The notes: generated by a model not told the origin, from the sequence alone. A DNA stretch of 64,000 bases from Mucilaginibacter sp. (GCA_028288025.1 JAQBOM010000040.1:62001-126000), one strand, 5' to 3'; positions 23,943 through 33,221 are shown, counted from the stretch's first letter. Numbers and translations: made by a program.

Positions 23943-24323
23943 TCAGGGCTTAATAGCGGTTACTGATATTTCCACATTAACATTCTTGGGCAGGCCGGCA
24001 ACCTGTATGGTTTCGCGGGCGGGGAATTGCTCGCTAAAATAGCTGCCGTACACTTCATTCACCTGTGCAAAATCCTGCATCTCTTTTAAAAAGATGCTGG
24101 TTTTAACAATATGATTAAAATCAATGCCAGCTTCAATCAAAATGGATTTGATGTTTTCCATTACCTGCTTTGTTTCGGATTTGATGGTATCCATAACGAG
24201 TTCGCCGTTAGCAGGATTAATAGCAACCTGGCCCGAAACAAATACGAAATCGCCTGCAATTATAGCCTGGCTGTAAGGGCCTATTGGTGCCGGGGCGTTA
24301 GATGTGTTTATTACTTTTTTCAT
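23943..24323 (-). CDS. ridA: RidA-family reactive intermediate deaminase
   Basis: A 126-residue YjgF/YER057c/UK114 protein; trimers hydrolyse reactive 2-aminoacrylate-type enamines. The family path is complete: 'NAPAPIGPYSQAI', 'FVSGQVAINPANGEL', 'ETKQVMENIKSIL', 'VKTSIFLKEMQDFAQVNEVY' and the substrate-binding Arg in 'FPARETIQVAGLPKNVNVEI'. It is the first gene of a two-gene unit with recG. It protects PLP enzymes, which suits a genome region with gcvP, though that link is inference. Confidence 0.94.
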   Translation of the reverse strand: MKKVINTSNAPAPIGPYSQAIIAGDFVFVSGQVAINPANGELVMDTIKSETKQVMENIKSILIEAGIDFNHIVKTSIFLKEMQDFAQVNEVYGSYFSEQFPARETIQVAGLPKNVNVEISVTAIKP

Positions 24324-24355
24324 TAGGTAAATGTTTTAAAGATGGCTTAACTGGT

Positions 24356-24499
24356 TCATTTTTTTAATATAAACCACTGTATTAGCTTCCAGAGAATGCC
24401 AAGTATAAACACGGTTATTGCGATAGCATTAATCGTGTGCATTATCCTCAGATTAAAGTTAGTTGGCCGGTTGGGATCTTTTTTTCGAAAGAAATACAT
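24356..24499 (-). CDS. Small membrane protein (DUF6728-like)
   Basis: This 47-residue frame starts with 'YFFRKKDPNRPTNFNLR', then Met-His-Thr-Ile-Asn and one hydrophobic helix ending in Lys-Lys. I recall this 'FFRKKDP..P.NFNLR.MH.IN' pattern from a small Bacteroidota family (DUF6728), which needs a database check. The ATG is chosen because a TAAGTTTG box lies just before it. The frame stays open to a TTG at 24547, which would add 16 hydrophobic residues starting inside the T-tract of the ompA terminator. Function unknown. Confidence 0.55.
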   Translation of the reverse strand: MYFFRKKDPNRPTNFNLRIMHTINAIAITVFILGILWKLIQWFILKK

Positions 24500-24502
24500 A
24501 TA

Positions 24503-24510
24503 CAAACTTA
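24503..24510 (-). promoter_or_regulatory. -7-like box (TAAGTTTG) before the small membrane gene
   Basis: This is an exact TAnnTTTG match on the minus strand, only 3 bases from the ATG at 24499. If used, the transcript would be essentially leaderless. The AT-rich context makes a chance match possible. Confidence 0.3.
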
Positions 24511-24557
24511 CATAAAAAAAATTCTCAAAAAATATGAAGTAAAGCAAATTGGCTAAA

Positions 24558-24596
24558 ACAAAAAAGGCTTTCCGGATACCGGAAAGCCTTTTTTGT
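24558..24596. terminator. Terminator of the OmpA-family gene
   Basis: Arms AAAAAGGCTTTCCGG (24561-24575) and its complement (24579-24593) enclose a 3-base loop, with A- and T-runs on the two sides. On the minus strand this gives a strong hairpin and U-tract directly downstream of the major outer-membrane protein gene. Confidence 0.92.
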
Positions 24597-24609
24597 TAGT
24601 TAACAAATA

Positions 24610-25959
24610 TTATTTGTGGAATTCAACACGACGGTTTTGGATACGTCCTTCTTCAGTTGAATTATCAGCAATTGGGTGTGTTTCACCGAAAGCTTTAACT
24701 TTTAAACGCTTAGCATCAACACCTGAGTTAACTAAGTAAGTTTTTACAGAGTTAGCACGATCTTTTGATAAACGCATGTTGTGAGCTGCAGTACCTTCAG
24801 ATGAAGCATAACCAGCTAAAGTAACTGTGCTGCTATTAGCTCTTAAATCAGCAGATGTAGCATCTAATACCGGATAAGATGAAGTTTTTAATACTGAGCT
24901 ATCAAATTCAAATTGAATATTAGAATAAGCAGCAGCAGTAACTGCACCTGTTCCGCCCATTTTAACGGTATCAGGTTTAGGGAATACAATTGGACAACCT
25001 GAACCATCAACTACAGTACCTGCAGGAGTGTTAGGGCATTTATCAAATTGATCAGCAACACCGTCGCCATCTGAATCTTTCTTCAGGTCGTTAACAGCAG
25101 TTTCAACATTTGTAACGCGGCCTTTTAATGCTGCTACTTCCTGACGAAGTGCTTCGTCATATAATTCGTCATACATCATAGCCACAGGATTTACCCAATC
25201 CATATTTGGTTTTGATTTTGTACCGAAGGTATATTCTAAACCAGCATATCCGTAAGAATAATGATCTTTTCTGTCGTATATATCTAATCCGGAAAAGTTA
25301 TAACCATCGACAAAATTCATGGTATAACCTACATTTAAGGCAAGCGCATCAGATAACTTGAATTTTACGTTACCTCCGACTGGAAGAATAAGTTCCTTTA
25401 CATAGTGGTCATAAACGGCGCCGGGATTTCCATTAGCAGTAACATACGTAGGTTTATACATGGCTAAACCAGCACCAGCTGATAAGTAGAAGTTAACAGA
25501 ATTTTTGCGATGAAGAAAATCCATGCTAGCAACGTTTACCAAGCCTGTCAAACTTCCTGAGTAAAAAGTAGTTTCAAAGCTTGTAAGTCCGCTTTTTCCG
25601 GGAGCATCGGTGTTATCGCCGGAAACCTTGCCACCGTGAAAATCCAGTTGCAAGCTAAATGAATGCGCTAACCTGTCCCTTAATGAGATACCGTAGCCCA
25701 AACCGGCTTTCCAATTTGAAGTAGTGTTGCTACCGCCGATAGCTAAAAAAGGCGAGGTAACACCAACATTTACACCTAAACTCCAGGTGCTGTACTGACC
25801 TGCACCACCAAATGTTTTGGCAGTGGTTGTCGCAGACGACATTTTTGTTGAATCAGTTGTGGTTGTTGTCGTGGTGGTAGTTTGAGCATTTACCATCGCA
25901 ACAGCCATCAAGGAAACAAGTGATAGACCGACTGTTTTCTTTAATGTAGAATAGTTCAT
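24610..25959 (-). CDS. OmpA/OprF-family major outer-membrane protein
   Basis: This 449-residue protein has a signal peptide, a Thr/Ser-rich linker with a run of nine Thr, an eight-strand-type barrel (about 60-260), a short coiled-coil stretch, a calcium-binding thrombospondin-3-like motif ('DSDGDGVADQFDKCPN'), and a C-terminal OmpA peptidoglycan-binding domain ('GYASSEGTAAHNMRLSKDRA', 'NRRVEFHK'). The domain order is that of Bacteroidota OprF-like porin-anchors. Codons are strongly skewed to A/T-ending forms (GCA, GCT, ACA, GTA), unlike the GC-richer neighbours, which suggests very high expression. It has its own promoter and terminator. Confidence 0.93.
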   Translation of the reverse strand: MNYSTLKKTVGLSLVSLMAVAMVNAQTTTTTTTTTDSTKMSSATTTAKTFGGAGQYSTWSLGVNVGVTSPFLAIGGSNTTSNWKAGLGYGISLRDRLAHSFSLQLDFHGGKVSGDNTDAPGKSGLTSFETTFYSGSLTGLVNVASMDFLHRKNSVNFYLSAGAGLAMYKPTYVTANGNPGAVYDHYVKELILPVGGNVKFKLSDALALNVGYTMNFVDGYNFSGLDIYDRKDHYSYGYAGLEYTFGTKSKPNMDWVNPVAMMYDELYDEALRQEVAALKGRVTNVETAVNDLKKDSDGDGVADQFDKCPNTPAGTVVDGSGCPIVFPKPDTVKMGGTGAVTAAAYSNIQFEFDSSVLKTSSYPVLDATSADLRANSSTVTLAGYASSEGTAAHNMRLSKDRANSVKTYLVNSGVDAKRLKVKAFGETHPIADNSTEEGRIQNRRVEFHK

Positions 25960-25996
25960 AGTTTTAAGATTAAACGATTTTAATTGTGATTTTTTT

Positions 25997-26004
25997 CAAA
26001 AATA
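25997..26004 (-). promoter_or_regulatory. -7 box (TATTTTTG) of the OmpA-family gene
   Basis: This is an exact TAnnTTTG match on the minus strand, about 38 bases before the ATG, with a TTTG roughly 23 bases further upstream (spacing slightly long). The very AT-rich surroundings fit a strong promoter and an unstructured leader. Confidence 0.5.
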
Positions 26005-26107
26005 GTAATTATGTTTGATTCCATTACCAAACTTTGTTCCAAATTTTGTAATAGTAATACAAATAAATAAAAAAAATTGTTTTAAAAAACTAAATAAATA
26101 TATAAAA

Positions 26108-27397
26108 ATGAAATACTTTCCTATTAGTAATGAGATATTTACATTAAATAGAAAAAATTTCGTTACACGACTAAAATCCAATTCTTTAGCTGTTTTCCAT
26201 TCAAATGATGAATTCCCCCGGAATGGAGATCAAAATTTCTTGTTTAAGCAAAATCCTGACTTTTTTTACCTTACCGGTATTGATCAAGAACAAAGTATCC
26301 TGTTGTTATATCCGGAGTGTCCTAATCCGGCATACAAAGAAGTCCTGTTTTTAAGACAAACCAGTGACCATATTGCAATCTGGGAGGGTCACAAATACAC
26401 AAAAGACGAAGCTAAAAAGGCTTCGGGCATTGATACTATATATTGGTTGAACGAATTTGATGCCATTTTGCATACCATAATTAACTATGCAGACAATATA
26501 TATATTAATACCAATGAAAATGACCGGTACGCTCATACCGTGCCCTATCGGGATATACGGCTTTTTGAAAGCTTAAAGGCCAAATACCCTTTACATCATT
26601 ATGAGCGGTCGGCTGTTATTTTGCGCGACCTTAGGGCCATAAAATCATCTGTTGAGATTGAATTAACCAAAAAAGCATGTGAAATTACCCGTGACGCGTT
26701 TATACGTGTATTGAAATTTATAAAACCGGGAATCGCCGAATATGAAATAGAAGCCGAGATAACGCACGAGTTTTTGCGGCAGCGTGCCACGGGCCATGCT
26801 TATAGCCCTATTATCGCATCGGGCAAAAATGCTATTGTTTTGCATTATACAGATAATAACCAGGTTTGTAAAGATGGTGATGTTATACTTTTTGACTTTG
26901 CTGCCGAATATGCCAATTATAATGCTGACATGAGCCGATCGGTGCCGGTAAACGGGCGGTTTACAAAACGTCAGCGCGAAGTCTATAATGCTGTTTTACG
27001 GGTGATGCGTGCCGCGACCAAATTGATTGTTGCCGGTGCGATATGGAATGATTATCACGACGAAGTTGGAAAAATTATGACCGCCGAGCTTATTGGCCTG
27101 GGGTTACTGAATAAGCACGAGGTTGAAAAGCAAGATCCCAAAATGCCATTATATAAAAAGTATTTTATGCACGGCACCTCGCATCACCTGGGCTTGGATG
27201 TCCACGACTTCGCCAGCCGTTATAAACCATTCGAGGTTGGAAATATTTTGACCTGTGAACCAGGCATATATATTCCTGAAGAAGGTTTAGGTATACGAAT
27301 TGAGAATGATATCCTGATTACCAAAGATGGCAACATCGACCTGATGGCGGATATTCCTATTGAGGCAGAGCACATTGAAGAGATAATGAATTCGTAA
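26108..27397 (+). CDS. pepP: Xaa-Pro aminopeptidase (aminopeptidase P, M24B)
   Basis: Aminopeptidase P releases N-terminal residues before proline. The 429 residues from MKYFPISNE cover the N-terminal AMP_N domain ('RNGDQNFLFKQNPDFFYLTG') and the pita-bread catalytic domain. Metal ligands are in 'LFDFAAEYANYNADMSRSVP', 'MHGTSHHLGLDVHD' and 'CEPGIYIPEEGLGIRIENDI'. The open frame extends 31 codons further up through the AT-rich shared promoter region; that part is low-complexity and rejected. It is divergent from the OmpA-family gene and convergent with meaB. Confidence 0.93.
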   Translation: MKYFPISNEIFTLNRKNFVTRLKSNSLAVFHSNDEFPRNGDQNFLFKQNPDFFYLTGIDQEQSILLLYPECPNPAYKEVLFLRQTSDHIAIWEGHKYTKDEAKKASGIDTIYWLNEFDAILHTIINYADNIYINTNENDRYAHTVPYRDIRLFESLKAKYPLHHYERSAVILRDLRAIKSSVEIELTKKACEITRDAFIRVLKFIKPGIAEYEIEAEITHEFLRQRATGHAYSPIIASGKNAIVLHYTDNNQVCKDGDVILFDFAAEYANYNADMSRSVPVNGRFTKRQREVYNAVLRVMRAATKLIVAGAIWNDYHDEVGKIMTAELIGLGLLNKHEVEKQDPKMPLYKKYFMHGTSHHLGLDVHDFASRYKPFEVGNILTCEPGIYIPEEGLGIRIENDILITKDGNIDLMADIPIEAEHIEEIMNS

Positions 27398-27413
27398 CGT
27401 GTTTAAATCGAAA

Positions 27414-28304
27414 TCAGAAATAATCTTCAACAAAGGTATATAAATTGAATGCGGGGTCGGCTGCCGATAATGCTATTGCCTGTATCAGTTTATTTTTGTC
27501 GACGCCCTCCATTCGTTTTTGCTGAATGAGTTTATAAGCCTTTTCGGCGAGCAATAGTTCTTTATGGTTGTTTTTTGCTGTTGACCCGGATAATATAAAA
27601 TCAACCACATCATTCAGCCCTTGTCCGCGTGAAGCAACAGTTTTTAAAACCGGAACTTTACTTTCTCCATTCTGCGAGATGATTTTTTGCAGATTATTGG
27701 CAAATAAGCCTGCATCGGCTCTATCGGCTTTGTTTACAATAAACGCGTCGGCAATTTCCATAATGCCCGATTTGATATTTTGTATTTCGTCGCCGCTTTC
27801 GGGAACCAAAACCAAAAGGGTGATATCGGCCAACCCAATAATTTCAATTTCCGACTGGCCCACGCCCACAGTCTCAATAATTATATAATCAAACCCAGCC
27901 GAGCGTAGTACATCGGTCATTTCGATGGTTTTTGCCGAAAGGCCTCCCATTGAGCCCCGAGTAGCTAACGAGCGGATAAATACATCAGGATGATTAAAAT
28001 GGGAAGCCATCCGTATTCGGTCGCCCAATAATGAACCAAAATTGAATGGAGAGGTAGGATCAATCGCCAAAATAGCAAGTTTTAGACCTTTTGTCGTCAT
28101 TTGTTCAATCAATGCGTTCACCAGCGTGCTTTTCCCGGCCCCGGGTGGGCCCGTCACACCAATTACCGGCACATGTGTATTAAACTCCAGGCTTTTAAGC
28201 AGATCATTCGCTCCATGTAAGTCATTCTCTACAATTGTAAGCGCACGAGCTACCGATCGGAAATCCGAAACGTGAGGTTTAATATGTTGTATACCGTTCT
28301 TCAT
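27414..28304 (-). CDS. meaB: Methylmalonyl-CoA mutase-associated GTPase MeaB (ArgK)
   Basis: MeaB is the G-protein chaperone that loads and protects adenosylcobalamin in methylmalonyl-CoA mutase. The 296 residues show Walker A 'GVTGPPGAGKSTLVNALI', 'LAILAIDPTSPFNFGSLLGD', 'RSLATRGSMGGLS', the switch 'IETVGVGQSEIEI' and the guanine motif 'VNKADRAD'. The mutase genes are not in the window. The biotinyl carrier protein at 56114 may belong to the same propionyl-CoA pathway. Confidence 0.95.
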   Translation of the reverse strand: MKNGIQHIKPHVSDFRSVARALTIVENDLHGANDLLKSLEFNTHVPVIGVTGPPGAGKSTLVNALIEQMTTKGLKLAILAIDPTSPFNFGSLLGDRIRMASHFNHPDVFIRSLATRGSMGGLSAKTIEMTDVLRSAGFDYIIIETVGVGQSEIEIIGLADITLLVLVPESGDEIQNIKSGIMEIADAFIVNKADRADAGLFANNLQKIISQNGESKVPVLKTVASRGQGLNDVVDFILSGSTAKNNHKELLLAEKAYKLIQQKRMEGVDKNKLIQAIALSAADPAFNLYTFVEDYF

Positions 28305-28399
28305 TGGAGTTATAAAGGAACAAAATATAACCTAATCTAAAAAGCATGGCTGCAAGTATCTTTCAGTTATAACAATTACAAACTGAAGCTCCATAAAGC

Positions 28400-28407
28400 T
28401 ATCTTTG
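28400..28407 (+). promoter_or_regulatory. -7 box (TATCTTTG) upstream of the glycan cluster
   Basis: This is an exact TAnnTTTG match about 78 bases before the first glycosyltransferase ATG. The -33 region holds TTAC but no TTTG. It would start the whole plus-strand cluster. Confidence 0.4.
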
Positions 28408-28485
28408 CGCCGTATTGCTATAGCTGATCAGAAAGAATAGTCCCATAGTTTGCTATAGCCGCTTATTGTAATAAAAGCCAGATTA

Positions 28486-29364
28486 ATGAAGGTAGCCGGT
28501 TTTACTTTTATAAGAAATGCAATAAAGAATGATTATCCCATAGTTGAAGCAATAACTTCGATATTACCGGTTTGTGACGAATTTGTGGTGGCCCTTGGTA
28601 ATAGTGATGACGAAACAGAACAGCTTATATTAGGTATAAATTCCCCTAAAATAAAAATCATTCATACGGTTTGGGACGATACGCTGCGGGAAGGCGGTAC
28701 AGTATTCGCTGCCGAAACAGATAAAGCTTTTAATGCAATATCAATGGATGCAGACTGGGCGTTTTATATACAGGGTGATGAATGTGTGCATGAAAAATAT
28801 CTTCCCCTTATTAAACAGGAGATGGAAGATAATTTAAACGATAAAGAGGTAGAAGGTTTATTATTTAAATACAAACATTTTTATGGCTCATATGACTATT
28901 ACGGTCACTCGCGCAGGTGGTATCGGCGCGAGATAAGAATATTAAGAAATAATAAGGCAATACATTCATATCGTGATGCACAGGGATTCAGGTTAGCCGG
29001 CCGAAAAATTAAGGTTAAGCTTATTAATGCCTATATTTATCATTATGGCTGGGTGAAACCGCCGGGAGGATTAAAAAATAAATTACGCAACTTCAACAAG
29101 TTTTATCATGATGATACCTGGTTGGCTCAAAATCTGCCCGAAACGTTTGAGTTTGATTATAAAAATGCCGACAGGTTAATAAAATTTACGGATAGCCATC
29201 CGGCGGTAATGCAAAAAAGAATTAATGCTATCAACTGGAACCTGGATATTAATTTGAGCGAGATACATGAAAAAATGTCGTTAAGAAGAAAGTTTTTGCA
29301 AAAGATAGAAGATATTACCGGCTGGCGGGTAAGTGAATACCAGAACTATAAAATAATTAAGTAA
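28486..29364 (+). CDS. Glycosyltransferase, GT2-like (surface glycan cluster)
   Basis: The protein has 292 residues. A GT-A-type fold is suggested by 'AGFTFIRNAIKNDYPIVEAI', 'CDEFVVALGNSDDETEQLI' and the acidic 'ADWAFYIQGDECVHE' at the metal/nucleotide position, with a later 'INAYIYHYGWVKPP'. This is a recognisable glycosyltransferase family 2-like subgroup of Bacteroidota glycan loci. It is cytoplasmic, with no membrane segment. It opens a same-strand cluster ending at 34037 and precedes the next transferase by 3 bases. The sugar donor and acceptor are unknown. Confidence 0.8.
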   Translation: MKVAGFTFIRNAIKNDYPIVEAITSILPVCDEFVVALGNSDDETEQLILGINSPKIKIIHTVWDDTLREGGTVFAAETDKAFNAISMDADWAFYIQGDECVHEKYLPLIKQEMEDNLNDKEVEGLLFKYKHFYGSYDYYGHSRRWYRREIRILRNNKAIHSYRDAQGFRLAGRKIKVKLINAYIYHYGWVKPPGGLKNKLRNFNKFYHDDTWLAQNLPETFEFDYKNADRLIKFTDSHPAVMQKRINAINWNLDINLSEIHEKMSLRRKFLQKIEDITGWRVSEYQNYKIIK

Positions 29365-29367
29365 GCC

Positions 29368-30360
29368 GTGGATATAAGGAAAAGCATTTCGATTATTATT
29401 CCGAATTACAACGGCGCTGGATTACTAAAAAAATACTTGCCCTTTACCTTAGGGGCTATTAAAAATGCAGGGGTGGATCACGAAATTATTGTTATAGATG
29501 ATTGCTCGATCGATAACTCCGTACAATTTTTAAAATCGAACTATCCCGACATTATCGTCATCATAAATCCTGAAAATAAGGGATTTTCATATTCATGTAA
29601 CCGTGGGATTGAGATAGCGCGGTGGGAGTTGATATTACTTTTAAATTCGGATGTAAAGCTTATGCCCGATTATTTTGAGCACCAGTGGAAATATTTTTGG
29701 CGGTGGGACACCTTTGGCGTGATGGGACGAATTATAGATATGGATAGCGACCATATACAGGATGCAGCCCGCTTGCCCAAGTTTAACGGGCTGAAATTAA
29801 AAACAGATTATTTCTATTATACCAATGACGATCAAAACAGGCTGTTTACATTTTATTTATCAGGTGCAAACGCACTGATAGATGCCAAAAAGTTGAAACA
29901 AATAGGTGGCTTTTATGAGTTGTTCTCCCCGTTCTATTGTGAAGACATGGAACTGTGCCTAAGGGCGTGGCGATTAAAATGGAATTGTTATTATGAACAC
30001 AAAGCAATTTGCCGTCACGAAGTTTCGGCAAGCACAAAAAATTATCAAACAGCTAACTGGGTTAAAAGCGTTTATTACCGTAACAGGTTTTATTTGCATG
30101 CACTTCATTTAAACGGATTGAAATTGTTTGCCTGGTATTGCCAGATAACCATCGAGTTGTTGCCAAAATTACTCGCGGGCCAAAACTGGATATGGAAAAG
30201 CTATCGGGATTTATTCACGAACAGAAAATTGCTTAAGCAATATAAAGAAAGAATTAAAAATTTGCTGAATGTAAATGAAAGTCATGTAACAATTTCTGAG
30301 GTGGTTACAAAAATCAGGACATCCGTAAGAAATAAAAAGCTTATACGTTTTAAACCATAG
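29368..30360 (+). CDS. Family 2 glycosyltransferase (GTG start)
   Basis: A 330-residue GT2 enzyme. The N-terminus has 'SIIIPNYNGAGLLKKYLP' and 'EIIVIDDCSIDNSVQFL', the metal-binding site is in 'LLLNSDVKLMPDYF', and the acceptor-side acidic motif is in 'PFYCEDMELCLRAWR'. This layout matches rhamnosyltransferase-like GT2 proteins of O-antigen clusters. The start is GTG, 3 bases after the previous stop, with no ATG nearby giving a full N-terminus, so the two are co-translated. Confidence 0.87.
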   Translation: MDIRKSISIIIPNYNGAGLLKKYLPFTLGAIKNAGVDHEIIVIDDCSIDNSVQFLKSNYPDIIVIINPENKGFSYSCNRGIEIARWELILLLNSDVKLMPDYFEHQWKYFWRWDTFGVMGRIIDMDSDHIQDAARLPKFNGLKLKTDYFYYTNDDQNRLFTFYLSGANALIDAKKLKQIGGFYELFSPFYCEDMELCLRAWRLKWNCYYEHKAICRHEVSASTKNYQTANWVKSVYYRNRFYLHALHLNGLKLFAWYCQITIELLPKLLAGQNWIWKSYRDLFTNRKLLKQYKERIKNLLNVNESHVTISEVVTKIRTSVRNKKLIRFKP

Positions 30361-30427
30361 ACTAAACAAGTGCTGCGACATTATGAGTCTGACACACTGA
30401 ACGTAACGGTAATTAACTAATTACTGT

Positions 30428-30435
30428 TAGCTTTG
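30428..30435 (+). promoter_or_regulatory. -7 box (TAGCTTTG) of the ABC exporter gene
   Basis: This is an exact TAnnTTTG match 17 bases before the ABC exporter ATG, within a 92-base gap that otherwise shows no terminator. It may be an internal promoter of the glycan cluster. Confidence 0.4.
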
Positions 30436-30452
30436 TACTTTTATAACCTTAA

Positions 30453-32279
30453 ATGAAGACATACTTCCGGCTTCTTTCGTTTGCCAAACCAATCGAAAAG
30501 TTCGCTATTCCATATATCTTAACAACTATATTTTCGGTAATATTCAGTACGCTTAACCTGGCTTTGCTGGCGCCCTTGCTGCAAACACTTTTTGCCGGAC
30601 AACAATCAGGCAATATTGTTAAGCCTCTCGGCGTAAAGCCCCCCATACATGATATTATGCACACGTTCACCTATTATGTACAATACATGATAAACAATTA
30701 CGGAACTTGGGGAGCTTTGCAGTTTGTTTGCGGCGCGATTGTTTTTTCGGCGTTACTCAGCAACATTTTTCGTTATTTATCGCAGCGTATCATGGAAAAT
30801 CTGAGGGTGCATACGCTGCTAAATTTCAGACGGGCTGTTTTCAATAACGTCATGAACCTTCATTTGGGCTATTTCAGTAATGAGCGCAAAGGCGATATTA
30901 TTTCAAAAGTAGCATCTGACGTGCAAGTTGTTCAATATTCGGTCACAGCTACTTTACAGGTTGTTTTTAAAGAGCCCCTAACACTTATTGCTTATCTGGC
31001 GTGGTTGTTTGCCATATCCCCGAGCCTTACTTTTTACTCGTTATTGATTATCCCGGTTTCGGCCTTTGTTATATCACGCATTGTGAAACGGCTTAAACAA
31101 CAAGCCATTGCATCACAACAAACCTATGGTAATATGATAAGCTATTTAGACGAAGCTTTATCGGGCATTAAAATTATTAAAGCCTTTAATGCTACCTCAT
31201 TTATAAAAAACAGGTTTGATAAGGAGAATACCAAATATTCATCTATAACGCGGTCGATGGCAAAGCGACAGCAACTTGCCTCGCCGGTTTCTGAATTTTT
31301 TGGGGTGACCATGGTTGCATGTATTGTTTTATATGGTGGCCACCTTGTCTTAAATAATACGTCAACGTTAACGGCTCCGGAGTTTATCACATACATAGCA
31401 TTGTTTTCACAAATAATGCGACCGGCTAAAGCCATGTCTGACTCGTTTAGTAATATACACTCCGGAATAGCGGCGGGCGAACGCGTGCTGGCGCTGATAG
31501 ACGAGAAACCCCTGGTAATTGACGCTGCCGATGCTGTTGCTGTTACCGGGTTTAATGAGGGCATTGAATTCAAACATGTTTCATTTGCGTACCAGGACCG
31601 GCAGGTTTTATCTGACATTAATTTAATTGTGCCCAAAGGTAAAACTGTTGCACTTGTCGGCCCGTCGGGCGGTGGCAAGTCTACACTTATGGATTTGATA
31701 CCCCGGTTTATGGATCCCCAATCCGGTGAGATATTGGTTGACGGAAAAAATATAAAAAGCCTTACTGCCGACTCTCTCCGAAGTATTATGGGCATCGTTA
31801 ACCAGGAATCTATCCTGTTTAATGACACGATATTTAATAACATAGCCTTTGGTAAAACCAACGCATCCTTAGAGCAGGTAGAAGCAGCGGCCCGGATTGC
31901 AAATGCGCACAATTTTATTGTTGAAGCCGAAAGCGGTTATGAAACCAATATTGGCGACCGCGGTACAAAACTATCCGGCGGACAGCGACAACGGATATGC
32001 ATAGCAAGGGCAGTCTTAAATAACCCGCCATTAATGCTGCTCGATGAGGCTACATCCGCGTTAGACACCGAATCGGAAAAATTGGTACAAGATGCGTTGA
32101 ATAACCTAATGAAAAACCGGACGTCGTTAATTATTGCACACCGGTTAAGTACAATACAAAATGCTGACGTTATCGTTGTATTAGAAAATGGTAAAATTGT
32201 AGAGCAGGGCAGCCACCAGCAATTGTTAAACAATAATGGCTTATATAAAAGGCTGATAGATATGCAAACTTTTCAATAA
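30453..32279 (+). CDS. ABC exporter, MsbA-like (fused permease-ATPase)
   Basis: The 608-residue half-transporter has six N-terminal membrane helices (about 20-330) and an ATPase domain (about 370-600). Walker A is 'GPSGGGKSTLMDL', the signature is 'LSGGQRQRICIARA', Walker B is 'PLMLLDEATSALD', and the H-loop is in 'LIIAHRLSTIQ'. It resembles MsbA-type lipid A or lipid-linked glycan flippases. Its place inside a glycosyltransferase cluster supports export of a lipid-linked glycan, but the general lipid A flippase role is the alternative. The next gene starts within its stop codon (TAATG). Confidence 0.9.
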   Translation: MKTYFRLLSFAKPIEKFAIPYILTTIFSVIFSTLNLALLAPLLQTLFAGQQSGNIVKPLGVKPPIHDIMHTFTYYVQYMINNYGTWGALQFVCGAIVFSALLSNIFRYLSQRIMENLRVHTLLNFRRAVFNNVMNLHLGYFSNERKGDIISKVASDVQVVQYSVTATLQVVFKEPLTLIAYLAWLFAISPSLTFYSLLIIPVSAFVISRIVKRLKQQAIASQQTYGNMISYLDEALSGIKIIKAFNATSFIKNRFDKENTKYSSITRSMAKRQQLASPVSEFFGVTMVACIVLYGGHLVLNNTSTLTAPEFITYIALFSQIMRPAKAMSDSFSNIHSGIAAGERVLALIDEKPLVIDAADAVAVTGFNEGIEFKHVSFAYQDRQVLSDINLIVPKGKTVALVGPSGGGKSTLMDLIPRFMDPQSGEILVDGKNIKSLTADSLRSIMGIVNQESILFNDTIFNNIAFGKTNASLEQVEAAARIANAHNFIVEAESGYETNIGDRGTKLSGGQRQRICIARAVLNNPPLMLLDEATSALDTESEKLVQDALNNLMKNRTSLIIAHRLSTIQNADVIVVLENGKIVEQGSHQQLLNNNGLYKRLIDMQTFQ

Positions 32280-33220
32280 TGATCCCGCCTTTAGTTTCAA
32301 TAGCGTTATGTACCTACAATGGCTCAAAATATTTAAAGGAGCAATTGGACACGCTTAGCGGCCAAACCTACAAAAATTTAGAGATCGTTATTATTGATGA
32401 TGGGAGCAGCGATGGTACGATTGAGCTATTGCGACAATATGCACGGAATTCTTCCCTTAATACCAAAATATATATCAACGAAGAAAATTTAGGGTATATA
32501 AAGAATTTTGAAAAAGCGATAAGTCTCTGTAACGGGGAATATATAGCTTTATGCGATCAGGATGATATATGGGACGAGCGAAAGATCGAAACATTGGTTA
32601 GGCATGTCGGGGATAATATACTTATTTATCATGATTCGGCGCTTATTAGTGAAACAGGAGCTCCCTTAGACCGTAAAATTTCGGATATCAGAAATTGCTA
32701 TTCCGGAACAGACTCACGCATATTTCTTTTTGAGAATTGCGTGTCGGGCCATGCAATGCTTTTTAAAAAGGAATTGCTCACCTTTATAGATGGATTTAAT
32801 AAAACAATAATACACGATTGGTGGCTGGCATATTTGGCAGCTAATAATGGCAGTATTTTTTTTTTAGACCAGGTATTAGTTCAATACCGGCAGCACAGCA
32901 ATGCAAATACAAATATCCTCCGGCAAAAACGTGATAAAAAGCTAAAGCCTGGCTCTTTAGAAAAGATGGAGAAACAGCTGAATATTGTTAAGCTATTTGC
33001 CGAATACCCGTTTAATACTGATAAAGCGTTTAAAAATAAACTGGTGCAGTTAATGGAACGTCGTATCCATAGCTATCTATGTATATCACTACCATATTTT
33101 ATATTTAAACATCGTAATGTGTTGTTGTATATTCAAAAAAAATCAGCGTTAAGTAAACTGAATTTTATTTTGAAATTTACATTCGGTTATAAATTAAAGC
33201 GGTTACTGAAAGCCCGATAG
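32279..33220 (+). CDS. Family 2 glycosyltransferase
   Basis: A 313-residue GT2 enzyme with the N-terminal 'VSIALCTYNGSKYLKEQLDT', 'IVIIDDGSSDGTIELLR' and metal motif 'YIALCDQDDIWDERK', then 'GHAMLFKKELL' and 'IHDWWLAYLAANNG'. The 'CDQDDIW' form is typical of rhamnosyl- and glucosyl-transferases of O-antigen loci. The start overlaps the ABC exporter's stop by one base, so expression is coupled. The C-terminal 60 residues are basic and may contact the membrane. Confidence 0.9.
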   Translation: MIPPLVSIALCTYNGSKYLKEQLDTLSGQTYKNLEIVIIDDGSSDGTIELLRQYARNSSLNTKIYINEENLGYIKNFEKAISLCNGEYIALCDQDDIWDERKIETLVRHVGDNILIYHDSALISETGAPLDRKISDIRNCYSGTDSRIFLFENCVSGHAMLFKKELLTFIDGFNKTIIHDWWLAYLAANNGSIFFLDQVLVQYRQHSNANTNILRQKRDKKLKPGSLEKMEKQLNIVKLFAEYPFNTDKAFKNKLVQLMERRIHSYLCISLPYFIFKHRNVLLYIQKKSALSKLNFILKFTFGYKLKRLLKAR

Positions 33221-33221
33221 T

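Noticed and set aside
29362..29370. Possible broken junction between the first two glycosyltransferases (one gene split by a frameshift)
   Set aside because: Each has its own full-length GT-A fold with separate N-terminal motifs; the GTG start 3 bases after the stop is a normal coupled junction.
31142..31912. Minus-strand frame of 256 codons inside the ABC exporter gene
   Set aside because: Antisense to a gene with complete ABC motifs; a long shadow frame only.
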